A stretch of 50,695 nt of DNA from CALFMR01 sp035550595 (GTDB lineage Bacteria > Acidobacteriota > Vicinamibacteria > Vicinamibacterales > SCN-69-37): contig DASZOV010000145.1 in the NCBI GenBank assembly GCA_035550595.1, positions 1 through 50,695 on the forward strand, read 5' to 3'. Numbering within the stretch: the first letter of the stretch is position 1; each line of letters starts with the position of its first letter. This document shows positions 41,402 through 49,770 of this stretch, in pieces. The notes under the pieces were generated by a model. It was not told where the DNA came from. It searched no databases and was given only the letters and a program-made list of their open reading frames with translations. Both the position numbers and the translations under genes were made by a program.

Positions 41402-42511
41402 TTACTCCAGTTGGTCGAACACGTACCCTTCGAAGATCGCGATGTGGCGCGGCTGCCCCCAGCTTGAGTAGCAAGTGGCGATCCCGGCACCGAACAGTTC
41501 GCGGAACAGCGGCAGCACGGTCCGCCCGCTGCCATCCTGCACGAGCCACTTCTTCCGCACTGCGGCCGGCATACGGGTCAGCGCGCCGCTCTTGTACAGC
41601 TTTCCCTCCGCGTACTCTACCGCGGCCACTGGCTCGAATGAACCCTGCGTGATCAGTTTGCGAGAGGCAGCGTATGCCATCTGTTCTGGGTTCGCCTGAA
41701 AGAATGCGCGCGTCTCGCCGGCCATCAGGTCGGCGACCTGCAAGCCGACCTCGTCCTCCGACCGTCGATCATGAACGAATTGCTTCACGAAGGTGTGGAG
41801 ATCCCACCGCATCTCGACGTCCAAGTCCTTCAGGTTCGTGAGGGCGGCCAATACACCGTCGATCATAGTGATGACCGCCTGGTCTTCCTTCTTCTCGCGT
41901 GGGTCGTAGATCACGGTGAAGGGAGACTCGAACGTAGCAAGCATGTTCGCCACGCCGCCGATTGATAGCAGGAGGAGCTTCTGAATGAGTCCCGCTTGTC
42001 CAGGTCCCTGTGCGTCAGCTTGTAGCGCCAGCGCTGCGTCCCTGTAAAGTGCCGCGAAGTCGCCAGGAATCTCTCGCTTCCCATGCAAGAAGAGCGTAGT
42101 GCGCACATGCTCCAACACGAACGACCGCAGTGGCGTATAGAACACATTGATGAATACACCGTGAGCCTTGAAGGCGTCGCGGAGCTTCATGGCCAGCCTG
42201 CGGCGATCACGATACGCGAGACGCTTGAACTCGGTGTGCTTGAATTCACGTTGGCCCGGGCTCGTCAAGCGGCGGTACTCCTGAAACACCGGCGCCATCG
42301 CGTTGCTCAACGCCTCGTGCTGAGATTCGGGGATGCCCACGATCGCGTGAACGAAGTAGCCGCGCTCCGAAAACTCGAAGAAGCCACGGAAGGACTCGTC
42401 AACAAATACGAGGTAGGGCTTGCCGACGTGTGGTCGCCAGTACTTCAGCCCCGGGCACGTGAGCAATGGTTGAGGTGTCGGCACGAATCTCGGGACGAGC
42501 TTGTGCATCAT
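41402..42511 (-). CDS. DUF3800 domain protein
   Basis: A 369-aa protein. N-terminal YLVFVDESFRGFFEFSERG has the FVDES strand and acidic residue of DUF3800, the C-terminal part has EDEVGLQVADLMAGETRAFF, the second conserved block; both fit an RNase H-like fold with Asp/Glu residues. Family function is not established; members are frequent on mobile and accessory islands. GAGG lies just before ATG 42511. Visibly lower G+C and different codon use than neighbours. It lies inside the island flanked by esterase repeats. Confidence 0.8.
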   Translation of the reverse strand: MMHKLVPRFVPTPQPLLTCPGLKYWRPHVGKPYLVFVDESFRGFFEFSERGYFVHAIVGIPESQHEALSNAMAPVFQEYRRLTSPGQREFKHTEFKRLAYRDRRRLAMKLRDAFKAHGVFINVFYTPLRSFVLEHVRTTLFLHGKREIPGDFAALYRDAALALQADAQGPGQAGLIQKLLLLSIGGVANMLATFESPFTVIYDPREKKEDQAVITMIDGVLAALTNLKDLDVEMRWDLHTFVKQFVHDRRSEDEVGLQVADLMAGETRAFFQANPEQMAYAASRKLITQGSFEPVAAVEYAEGKLYKSGALTRMPAAVRKKWLVQDGSGRTVLPLFRELFGAGIATCYSSWGQPRHIAIFEGYVFDQLE

Positions 42512-42710
42512 GCCTCATCGTCGCACCGACGTCGGCGGCCGTCGCGGTGTGAGTCGCCTCCGTCGTGTGGCACGACGCGATGCGGGCTCGCAGTGACATG
42601 GAACCACGTGATCCGTGCGCGGCGCGTATACTACGCCAGTGTTGCGTGCTCGGGCGGTCTCAATGCAGATCCCGTGGACTGGACCGCCTCTTTTCAGCCG
42701 GAGCTTCCCG

Positions 42711-43259
42711 ATGCGGATGATGGCTTTGGTATTCGGCACCCTTGCCGCGCTTAGCCTGGGTCCCGCTGCGCAAGGCGGTAGCGATGCGATGACCGTCGGC
42801 GGTGTCAGCTTGCGCTTGGGAATGCCGAAGGAATCGGTGCTGAAGGTCTTGTCGCCGAAGTTCAACGTTGACGAAGCCGCGGGATTCGTGCGGACGAAAT
42901 CAGGGCCCCCGTTTGCGATCGTGGGTGTCGTGGGCTTCGACGGTCAGCAGCGACTCGACTACATGTCACGGAACTGGGAGCCGTCCGATCAGCAGGCGGG
43001 AGTGCCGTTGGCGGAAGCACTGCTCGGTGCTCTCACGCAGATCACGTCGCCAACGTCAAGCGGTGTTCGTGGCTGCGCTGACTGCACCATCGCAATCAAG
43101 GACACGCCATCGCCCGGAGGATCCAACGTGAGGACCATATTTTTTTACCGCTCCGGCAGTCCCCGCACGATCAGACTCGACATCCTCCGCCTCCAGTCGC
43201 CTGATCCGACGCTGCCCGGTGAAACAGCGACAATAACGGAGGAAGTGAGTTCGCGGTAG
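42711..43259 (+). CDS. Hypothetical exported protein
   Basis: A 182-aa protein with signal peptide (MALVFGTLAALSLGPAAQG) then MTVGGVSLRLGMPKESVLKV, a start typical of small SmpA/BamE-like or DUF secreted domains that read G-M-P-K/V as a turn. Two cysteines (GCADC) might form a disulfide. Start at ATG 42711, with GGAG about eight bases upstream; ATG 42717 and 42720 are also possible. Codon use is less GC-rich than the sugar genes. No function can be given. It shares the island with the DUF3800 gene. Confidence 0.6.
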   Translation: MRMMALVFGTLAALSLGPAAQGGSDAMTVGGVSLRLGMPKESVLKVLSPKFNVDEAAGFVRTKSGPPFAIVGVVGFDGQQRLDYMSRNWEPSDQQAGVPLAEALLGALTQITSPTSSGVRGCADCTIAIKDTPSPGGSNVRTIFFYRSGSPRTIRLDILRLQSPDPTLPGETATITEEVSSR

Positions 43260-43338
43260 CGCGGCGCGAGTGCTCGCCGGACGCGATGAATTGTACCGGC
43301 TTCAGCGGAGATGGCGACAAGCTCCCGCCGCCCTTGAG

Positions 43339-43806
43339 GACGGGAAGACGGTCGTGCTCATCGGCGGCAGCATGGGCGGCCAGCAGAGCCTCGCGCTGGC
43401 GGGTCTGCGGTCGAAGGACATCACGGCCGCGCTCGTCTGCGTGCCGGCCGGCGCCGATACGAACGGCGACTTACACGGCCGCAAGGCCGGCTATCCCAAC
43501 TGGCCGTCGGACAATCCCGCCGCGATGACGACGACGCTCTATTTCGATCCGGTGAACTTCGCGTCACGCATCACGGTGCCGGTCTTCGCGGGATTCGGCT
43601 TCATCGACACGATTTCGCCGCCCGCCGGCGTGTGGACGGCCATGAACCAGCTCGCCGGACCCGTCGAAGTGCTGCCGATGATCGACGCGAACCACGACAA
43701 CATGACGCCGGACAAGACGCGCCCGTGCACAACGCGGACGAACGAGATCCTCGACACGATCGTGCACGGCGGGACGTTCACGCCGAAGGTGCAGGATCTG
43801 CCGTGA
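43339..43806 (+). pseudogene. Truncated second CE7 esterase (C-terminal part)
   Basis: Codes for 155 residues equal to the esterase C-terminus except Ala to Thr and Thr to Lys, with the catalytic Ser, Asp and His all kept. The first 295 residues, including the signal peptide and beta domain, are missing and replaced by island DNA. An in-frame GTG at 43270 could start a 178-aa product with a short foreign lead, without a signal peptide. Twenty of 156 codons differ from copy 1, eighteen of them silently, so it was once a working paralogue. A 7-bp hairpin follows at 43824-43842. Confidence 0.85.
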
Positions 43807-43823
43807 TCCGCGTCCCGCGCTGA

Positions 43824-43842
43824 CCGGTCGAGGGCCGACCGG
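43824..43842 (+). terminator. Possible hairpin terminator after the esterase remnant
   Basis: CCGGTCG and CGACCGG pair around AGGGC in the 82-bp gap before the GH39 gene. No T-run; could instead be a processing or attenuation hairpin. Confidence 0.35.
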
Positions 43843-43888
43843 CGCGGCCCGTGCGACGCGCGTCGCAACGCCGGCGAGGAACTGTTCC

Positions 43889-45631
43889 ATGCGCACGCGT
43901 CTCCTGCTGCTGGCCGCAATCGTGGCGGTCGCGATCGCCGCGATGTCCGCCGCCCGACGACAGGCCGTGCCCGCGGCCATTCACGTCGATACGCGCGTCG
44001 TCGTCGGACGCCTCGATCCGTTCTGGGCCTGGTTCGGCCACGACGAGCCGAACTACACCTACACCGCCAACGGACAGAAGCTGCTGTCGGAGCTGCAGGC
44101 GCTCAGCCCCGTTCCGGTGTTCATGCGCGTGCACAACCTGCTCACGAGCGGCGACGGCGTGCCGGCGTTGAAGTGGGGGTCGACCAACGTCTACACGGAA
44201 GACGCCCAGGGCCGGCCGATCTACGACTGGCATGTCCTGGATCGCATCGTCGATACGTACATCGCGCGCGGCATGAAGCCGCTCGTCGAGCTCGGCTTCA
44301 TGCCCGAGGCGCTGTCGTCGGCGCCGCCGGGCATGGCGTACCGACACTTCTGGAAGCCCGGCGATCCGTACAACGACATCTACACGGGGTGGACCTATGC
44401 GCCTCGGGACTACGGCAAGTGGGAAGCGCTCTGCTACGAGGTGACGCGGCATCTCGTCGACCGCTACGGCCGTGCGAACGTGGAGAGCTGGTGGTTCGAG
44501 CTGTGGAATGAGCCCGACATCGGCTACTGGAGCGGCTCGGTCGGACCATCGCGGCGCGGCGATCCGGAGGCGGCGGCGAAGGCCGCGACCCGGCGTGCCG
44601 AGTACGACAAGCTCTACGACTTCACCGTCGAGGGCGTCCGCCGCGCGCTGCCCACGGCGCGTATCGGCGGCCCCGAGGTGACGGGCGGCGCGCAGGAGAT
44701 GCTGCGCGGGTTCCTGGAGCACACTTCGGCGGGCACCAACTACGCGACGGGCCGAATCGGCACGGCGCTCGACCTCATCACGTTCCACGCGAAGGGCAGC
44801 CCGAGCTTCGTCGACGGCCGCGTCCGCATGGGCGTCGCCAATCAGCTCAGGAGCATCGATCGCCACTTCCTCGTGATCAAGGACTTCCCGATGTACGCCG
44901 ACACGCCGGTCGTCATCGGCGAGTCCGACCCCGACGGCTGCGCGGCGTGCGGCGCGACGTCCTATCCGCAGAACGCGTATCGCAAGGGGACGCTGTACGC
45001 GACCTACACGGCGCTGCAGATCGCGCGCACTTACCAACTCGCCGACCTGCGCCACGTGAACCTACGCGGCGCGGTCACCTGGGCGTTTCTCTTCGAGGAT
45101 CAGCCGTACTTCGACGGCTTCCGCGATCTGGCCACGAACGGCATCGACGAGCCCGTGCTCAACACGTTCCGGATGCTGGGACAGATGGAGGGCTCCCGCG
45201 TGCAGGCGTCGAGCTCCGCCGGCCTCTCGGTGGAAGAGATCCGCGACCACGGCGTCCGGACTTCGCCGGACATTTCAGCGCTGGCGGCGCGATCCCCTCG
45301 CTCGGCGACCGTGCTCGTCTGGAACTATCACGACGATGACGCCCCGGCGGCAGAGGCGCAGGTGACGTTGACGATCGACGGCCTGCCGCCCGGGAAGGCC
45401 ACGGTCACGCACGACCGCATCGACGACCATCACAGCAACGCGTACGCGGCGTGGGTCCGGATGGGGTCACCGCAGGCGCCGACATCCGCGCAGTACGCCG
45501 CGCTCGAGCGTGCGGGCCGTCTCGAGCCGCTCCGTCCCGATCGGCCAGTCGAGATCGGCGCCGACGACCGCGTGACGGAAGTCTTCGACCTGCCGCGTGA
45601 GAGCGTGTCGTTCGTGAAGGTGAGCTGGTAG
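43889..45631 (+). CDS. GH39-like beta-xylosidase/glycosidase, exported
   Basis: A 580-aa protein with signal peptide (MRTRLLLLAAIVAVAIAAMS). TIM barrel marks of GH39: WFGHDEPNYTYTANGQKLL, the acid/base Glu in WWFELWNEPDIGYWSG, nucleophile Glu in PVVIGESDPDGCAACG, and a C-terminal beta domain (SATVLVWNYHDDD, LTIDGLPPGKATV). Likely cuts xylo- or arabino-xylo-oligosaccharides, working with the esterase and GH51. Start ATG 43889 has GAGGAACTG upstream. Convergent with cobA-hemD, nine bases apart. Confidence 0.88.
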   Translation: MRTRLLLLAAIVAVAIAAMSAARRQAVPAAIHVDTRVVVGRLDPFWAWFGHDEPNYTYTANGQKLLSELQALSPVPVFMRVHNLLTSGDGVPALKWGSTNVYTEDAQGRPIYDWHVLDRIVDTYIARGMKPLVELGFMPEALSSAPPGMAYRHFWKPGDPYNDIYTGWTYAPRDYGKWEALCYEVTRHLVDRYGRANVESWWFELWNEPDIGYWSGSVGPSRRGDPEAAAKAATRRAEYDKLYDFTVEGVRRALPTARIGGPEVTGGAQEMLRGFLEHTSAGTNYATGRIGTALDLITFHAKGSPSFVDGRVRMGVANQLRSIDRHFLVIKDFPMYADTPVVIGESDPDGCAACGATSYPQNAYRKGTLYATYTALQIARTYQLADLRHVNLRGAVTWAFLFEDQPYFDGFRDLATNGIDEPVLNTFRMLGQMEGSRVQASSSAGLSVEEIRDHGVRTSPDISALAARSPRSATVLVWNYHDDDAPAAEAQVTLTIDGLPPGKATVTHDRIDDHHSNAYAAWVRMGSPQAPTSAQYAALERAGRLEPLRPDRPVEIGADDRVTEVFDLPRESVSFVKVSW

Positions 45632-45640
45632 AACGCGAGG

Positions 45641-47188
45641 CTACACCTTGACCGTGTCGGTGGCGTTGAAGTGCCTCACGAGCGCGTCGACGAGGCCGGG
45701 GACGGTGTAACTCTCGGGCACGATGACCGCGCGGACGCCAAGTGCGACGGCGGCGGCAGCCGTGACTGGGCCGATGACCGCGACGACCGTCGTGTTCAGC
45801 AGATCGGCCGCCTGTTCCTCGCCGATGAGCGCCGCGAACCGGCGGACGGCGGTGGCGCTCGTGAACGTGACCGCGTCGATCTGGCCGTCGAGCAACTGGC
45901 GATAGAGCTCCTGCGCCGCCTGCGAGTCGGGCGGGGCGACGGCGCTGCGATAGGCGATGAGATCGGTCACGGCCGCGCCGCGTTCCTCGAGATCGCGGTG
46001 CACGCTGCTGTGGACGTGATCGGGCCGCACGAGCAGCACGCGTCGTCCGGTGAGCGATCCGCTCGCCGCGACGATCTCGCCAATCGGATCGCCGCCGAAC
46101 TCGGCCGACACGACATCGGCGACGAGTCCCGCGGCCGCGAGCCGATCGGCGGCCGAGGGGCCAATCGCGCACAACCGCACGCTGCCGAGCGCGCGCAAGT
46201 CACGCGGTCCGCGCCGGATCGCTGCGAGGAAGCGCGTCACCGCGCCTGCCGATTCGAAGACGATCCATTGATACAAATCGACCGATGCCGCGGCCTTGTC
46301 GAGTAACTCCGGCTCCTCCGGCGGCAGCACGCGGAACGTCGGCGCCTGAATCGGCTGCGCGCCGGCACTTTCGAGCAGATCCACGAGATCGCCCGCCTGC
46401 TCCTGCGATCGCGTGACGACGATGCGGCGGCCGAAGAGGGGACGCTCGTCGAACCAGCGCAGGTGCTCGCGGAACCGCGCGACGGCGCCGACGACGAGCA
46501 GTGCGGGATCCGTTGATTCATCGGCCGACGTGCGATCGAACAGCGACTGCACCGTGCCGGCAACCGTCGTCTGTCCGGCCATCGTGCCGCGTGAGACGAG
46601 CGCCGCGCCGGTCTCGGGCGGCACGCCGTGATCGAGAAGCTCACGAAGGATCGCGGGCACGAGGCGTCCGCCCGCGAAGCACGCGAGCGATCCGTCGATG
46701 TGCGCGACGGCATCCCAGTTCACTTGCGGCAGTCGTTCGGTCGTCTCTTCGTGGCCGCGGAGGAGCACGACGGCGTCGCCAGCGTCGGGGTAGGTGAGCG
46801 GAATGCCGGCGTAGGCCGACGAGCCGATGGCCGCGGGCACGCCGGGCACGACCTCGAAGGGCACGCCCTGCTCGTGCAGGAAGAGCGCTTCCTTCGCGCC
46901 GCTGTCGAACACGAACGGATCGCCCCACTTGAGCCGCGCGACCGTGTGGCCGTCGCGCGCTTTCTCGGCGATGAGCATCGACAGCGCGTCCTGCGCCGTG
47001 TCGCGTTCGGCCGGTGCGCCGGCGGCAATGCGTTCGGCTTCGGGGCGCGTCCAACGGAGCACCGCCTCGACCGCCCGGTCGTAGACGACCACGTCCGCTT
47101 CGGCGAGCAGCCGGACGCCGCGCGCCGTGATGAGGCCCGCGTCGCCCGGTCCCGCGCCGATCAGAAAGACTCGCCCCATCATGCTCAT
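45641..47188 (-). CDS. cobA-hemD: Uroporphyrinogen-III methyltransferase/synthase fusion
   Basis: A 515-aa fusion. Residues 1 to about 245 are a SUMT methyltransferase (VFLIGAGPGDAGLITARGVR, VVPGVPAAIGSSAYAGIPLT); the usual RLKGGDP...FGRGGEE is read here as RLKWGDPFVFDSGAKEALF. Residues about 255-515 are uroporphyrinogen-III synthase (RRIVVTRSQEQAGDLVDLLE, then FTSATAVRRFAALIG). It makes uroporphyrinogen III and methylates it to precorrin-2 for siroheme or cobalamin. ATG 47188 overlaps the previous stop as ATGA, so it is translated with the two VWFA genes. Why these are linked is unknown. Confidence 0.88.
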   Translation of the reverse strand: MSMMGRVFLIGAGPGDAGLITARGVRLLAEADVVVYDRAVEAVLRWTRPEAERIAAGAPAERDTAQDALSMLIAEKARDGHTVARLKWGDPFVFDSGAKEALFLHEQGVPFEVVPGVPAAIGSSAYAGIPLTYPDAGDAVVLLRGHEETTERLPQVNWDAVAHIDGSLACFAGGRLVPAILRELLDHGVPPETGAALVSRGTMAGQTTVAGTVQSLFDRTSADESTDPALLVVGAVARFREHLRWFDERPLFGRRIVVTRSQEQAGDLVDLLESAGAQPIQAPTFRVLPPEEPELLDKAAASVDLYQWIVFESAGAVTRFLAAIRRGPRDLRALGSVRLCAIGPSAADRLAAAGLVADVVSAEFGGDPIGEIVAASGSLTGRRVLLVRPDHVHSSVHRDLEERGAAVTDLIAYRSAVAPPDSQAAQELYRQLLDGQIDAVTFTSATAVRRFAALIGEEQAADLLNTTVVAVIGPVTAAAAVALGVRAVIVPESYTVPGLVDALVRHFNATDTVKV

Positions 47189-48102
47189 GGCCCCTTTGGC
47201 GCGAAATAGCCCGTGCGTGTGCGGGCGGTAGCGCCCTCGCGCGTGGTGCGGACGGCGACCTCTCGCCACGTGCCGTCGCGCGCCGTGTTCTTCGACACGT
47301 AGCCGATGACGTACTGATTCGCGAGCTCGTCGGCGATCTGATCGTAGATGGCCGGCAGCTCCGACGCGTCGTCGGCGAAAAAGATGCGGCCGCCGCTCGA
47401 CTGCGACAGCATGCGCAGGCCGAAGTCGCCGCCCTGCGGCGGCCGGCCGTCCACCGTCCGCCGGTCGCGCAGGCCGATGGAGTAGATCGTGACGTCCGAC
47501 CGCTTCAGCCGATCGAGCACGTCCTCGTAGCGCAGAAGACTCGTCGTGTCCTCGCCGTCCGACAGCACGACGATGGCCTGGCGGCGAATCGCATCGCCCG
47601 AGCTCTCGCCGACGTCGGTCAGCTCGCTGATGGCGACGTACATCGCCGTGTAGAGCGACGTCGAGCCGCCGGTGCGGATCGAGGCAATCGCGCGATCCAG
47701 CTCGGCGACGTTGCCCGTGAAGCCCTGGCGGACATCGATCTCGCTGTTGAACGCGACGACCTGCGCGACATCATGCGGGCCGAGTCGCTTGACGAAGCCA
47801 GCCGCCGCCTCGCGCGCCACGCCGATCTTCGAATCCATGCTCGCGCTGGAGTCGATGAGGATCGACAGCGCGATCGGCTGCGGATCGCGTGCGAAGACCG
47901 CGATGTCCTGCGGCGCGTTGTCCTCGAAGATTCGGAAGTCGGATTGGCCGAGGTTCGTGACGGGCCGGCCGGATGGGTCGGTCACCGTCACGCTGAGCAG
48001 CACGGTGTCCGTGCCGCCGTGAAACACCTGGCGTGCGGCGATCGGCGCAGCGGCCAGCACGAGGCCTGCCGCGACGATGGCGACGCCGCGCCCGACCGTC
48101 AT
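47185..48102 (-). CDS. VWFA protein of the acidobacterial type
   Basis: A 305-aa exported protein. Signal peptide (VAIVAAGLVLAAAPIAA, then RQV), an N-terminal beta strand pair (LLSVTVTDPSGRPVTNLGQS, DFRIFEDNAPQDIAVF), then a von Willebrand A domain with intact MIDAS DSSASM, TGGSTSLYTAMY and VVLSDGEDTTSLL. This matches the VWFA-related acidobacterial domain. Metal-dependent protein binding is the general activity; partner unknown. ATG 48102 overlaps the upstream gene as ATGA and the downstream gene likewise. Confidence 0.9.
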   Translation of the reverse strand: MTVGRGVAIVAAGLVLAAAPIAARQVFHGGTDTVLLSVTVTDPSGRPVTNLGQSDFRIFEDNAPQDIAVFARDPQPIALSILIDSSASMDSKIGVAREAAAGFVKRLGPHDVAQVVAFNSEIDVRQGFTGNVAELDRAIASIRTGGSTSLYTAMYVAISELTDVGESSGDAIRRQAIVVLSDGEDTTSLLRYEDVLDRLKRSDVTIYSIGLRDRRTVDGRPPQGGDFGLRMLSQSSGGRIFFADDASELPAIYDQIADELANQYVIGYVSKNTARDGTWREVAVRTTREGATARTRTGYFAPKGP

Positions 48103-48998
48103 TGATTCGCCCAGGACGGCACCGACACGTGCCACGACGAGTCACGGCCGGTCACGGCGACCGTTCGCGGCGGGACGAGATCGTCCGGCCGCGCATAGAC
48201 GACGTCGTAGCGCGCGCCGATCGCGGTGGCGACCTTGCCGAAGGCCTGCGGCAGGCTGATCGACGCGAGCACGGCCTGTGTGCCGCCGCCTGACGCCGAC
48301 GCGACGTCGGTCACGACCATCGCGCGTTCACGCCGCGCGAACGACTGCGGCGGCGCAGGATCCTGCAGTTCGACCGTCCAGAGCGGCGCGTGCGCCTGGC
48401 GCAGCGCATCGGCGACGGCCGTGTGCGACGTCGTGCTGAACTCCGGTCCGGCCGAGACCACGAAAGCGACAATGACGGGCCGCTCGGCGCCGACCGACGT
48501 GAGGCGCGTCGCGACGTCGACGATCGCCTCGAGCCAGTACGAGCCTGCGCCCGGCGTCGGGAAGATGCGGCCCACGGCGCGATCGACGGCTTCACCCGCG
48601 GGCGAGAAATCCAGCGCGCGCGTCGGCCGTTCGCCGGACGTCTCGACGAGGACGTGCGGCGCCGGCGACAGCTTCGCGACCGTCGTCGAGAACGTCGCGA
48701 GAGCCTGGCGCAGATCGGTGATGAACGTCAGCGCGGCCGCGCTGTTATCGACGACGAGCGCGACGTGCGTGGGCGGCGGCGCCGGGGAGACGCTGAGAAC
48801 TTCGCGTGCCACGCCGTCCTCGCGCACCGTGAGGTCAGAGGGCTGCAGATGTTCGACGGGCGCGCCGGCGCCGTTCGTGACGCTGACCAAGAGATGCCGG
48901 CCGCCGGCATCCGCCTGCGCGTCCATCGTGTGAGGCCAGGCACACAGCGCAGCGGCCATCACGAGCAGCACGCCGAGGCGGCGGAAGCACCAAGTCAT
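48099..48998 (-). CDS. Exported VWFA-like protein with degenerate MIDAS
   Basis: A 299-aa protein with signal peptide (RLGVLLVMAAALCAWPHTMD). It copies the layout of the next gene: a VSVTNGAGAPVEHLQPSDLT strand pair and a VWA-like fold beginning THVALVVDNSAAALTFITDL. The MIDAS DXSXS is changed to DNSAA and the later DGE aspartate is not present, so metal binding is doubtful. Probably a duplicated partner of the active VWFA protein. First gene of the run; TATACT is 18 bases upstream, shared with the atpZ promoter region. Confidence 0.8.
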   Translation of the reverse strand: MTWCFRRLGVLLVMAAALCAWPHTMDAQADAGGRHLLVSVTNGAGAPVEHLQPSDLTVREDGVAREVLSVSPAPPPTHVALVVDNSAAALTFITDLRQALATFSTTVAKLSPAPHVLVETSGERPTRALDFSPAGEAVDRAVGRIFPTPGAGSYWLEAIVDVATRLTSVGAERPVIVAFVVSAGPEFSTTSHTAVADALRQAHAPLWTVELQDPAPPQSFARRERAMVVTDVASASGGGTQAVLASISLPQAFGKVATAIGARYDVVYARPDDLVPPRTVAVTGRDSSWHVSVPSWANQ

Positions 48999-49016
48999 GA
49001 ACGACGTCCCATTCGC

Positions 49017-49024
49017 AGTATACC
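49017..49024. promoter_or_regulatory. Overlapping divergent -10 elements
   Basis: AGTATACC holds TATACT on the minus strand (49017-49022), for the VWFA run, and TATACC on the plus strand (49019-49024), for atpZ. On the plus strand the box ends eight bases before ATG 49033. The two promoters share four base pairs, so only one polymerase can occupy them at a time. Confidence 0.45.
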
Positions 49025-49032
49025 GGGGTACG

Positions 49033-49326
49033 ATGGCGGCGATGGACGAGTCCGAACGCGAGAACGAATCCCGGCAGGGGCCCGTGCCGCTGCCCGATCG
49101 CGCCCGCAAAGCGGCCGCGGCCCGGGCGAGCTCCATGCAGGCGCTCGGCACGCTCGGCACGGTGGGGCTGACCTTCGTCGTGGCCATCGTGATTGGCGTG
49201 GCGATCGGCCTGTGGCTGGACCGGCTGACCGGTTGGTCGCCGCTCTTCTTCATTGTCTTCTTCCTGCTGGGACTGGCGGCCGGCATCACGAACGTGTACC
49301 GCGCCATGTCGCGCCTGCCGAAGTGA
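49033..49326 (+). CDS. atpZ: AtpZ/AtpI-family protein (ATPase_gene1)
   Basis: A 97-aa protein with a charged N-terminal half and two helices, TVGLTFVVAIVIGVAIGLWL and FFIVFFLLGLAAGITNVYRA, as in the small gene that opens F0 operons and may help Mg uptake or c-ring assembly. ATG 49033 or 49042; the first is eight bases from a -10 box. GTGA overlap with atpI. Confidence 0.85.
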   Translation: MAAMDESERENESRQGPVPLPDRARKAAAARASSMQALGTLGTVGLTFVVAIVIGVAIGLWLDRLTGWSPLFFIVFFLLGLAAGITNVYRAMSRLPK

Positions 49327-49763
49327 GCGGCGCGCGATTGGGCCGCGCGACGAACGACGGCTGGCTCGACCGCATCGAGCGCCGGGCGCTCGCCATTGCC
49401 GTTGTCGCCGCGGCGGTGGCGTGGATGATTCCGGACGGCGGCGCGTCCATGGCCGCGGCCGTGGCGGGCGGGGCCATTCTCGCGTTCACGAGCTACTGGA
49501 CGATCAAGCGATCGGTCAGTCGCCTCGCTGATGCCGCCGTCGCACGTTCCGTGGAGTTCTCGACCTCCGGGCCGAGGGAGCACGTCTCCGCGCCGCGGCT
49601 GGGTACGCGCGGGGCGCTTCTCATCGTCCTTCGTTACGCTTTACTGGCCGGAATGGCGTACGTTATGATTGCGCGTTTGCGACTGCCCCCGGTTGGGCTG
49701 TTGTGCGGTGTGTCGGTGACGATGCTCGCGGCGACGGCCGAACTGGTCTGGAGGCGTCGCTAG
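49323..49763 (+). CDS. atpI: ATP synthase subunit I
   Basis: A 146-aa membrane protein with four short helices: RALAIAVVAAAVAWMI, AAAVAGGAILAFTSYWTIKR, GALLIVLRYALLAGMAYVMI and LLCGVSVTMLAATAELVW. Fits AtpI, the c-ring assembly factor. GTG 49323 overlaps the atpZ stop as GTGA; the long frame upstream is antisense to the VWFA genes and not real. Seven bases from atpB. Confidence 0.82.
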   Translation: MSGARLGRATNDGWLDRIERRALAIAVVAAAVAWMIPDGGASMAAAVAGGAILAFTSYWTIKRSVSRLADAAVARSVEFSTSGPREHVSAPRLGTRGALLIVLRYALLAGMAYVMIARLRLPPVGLLCGVSVTMLAATAELVWRRR

Positions 49764-49770
49764 ATCACTG

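Noticed and set aside
41333..43338. Insertion sequence
   Set aside because: No transposase frame, no terminal inverted repeats found by eye, and flanking repeats are 468-bp gene fragments rather than short target duplications.
43270..43806. Independent 178-aa esterase gene
   Set aside because: No signal peptide or N-terminal domain, foreign lead sequence, and near-identity with the C-terminus of the neighbouring esterase; treated as a remnant.
48099..49583. Extended frame upstream of the first VWFA gene
   Set aside because: Overlaps atpZ and atpI on the other strand; signal peptide fixes the start at 48998.
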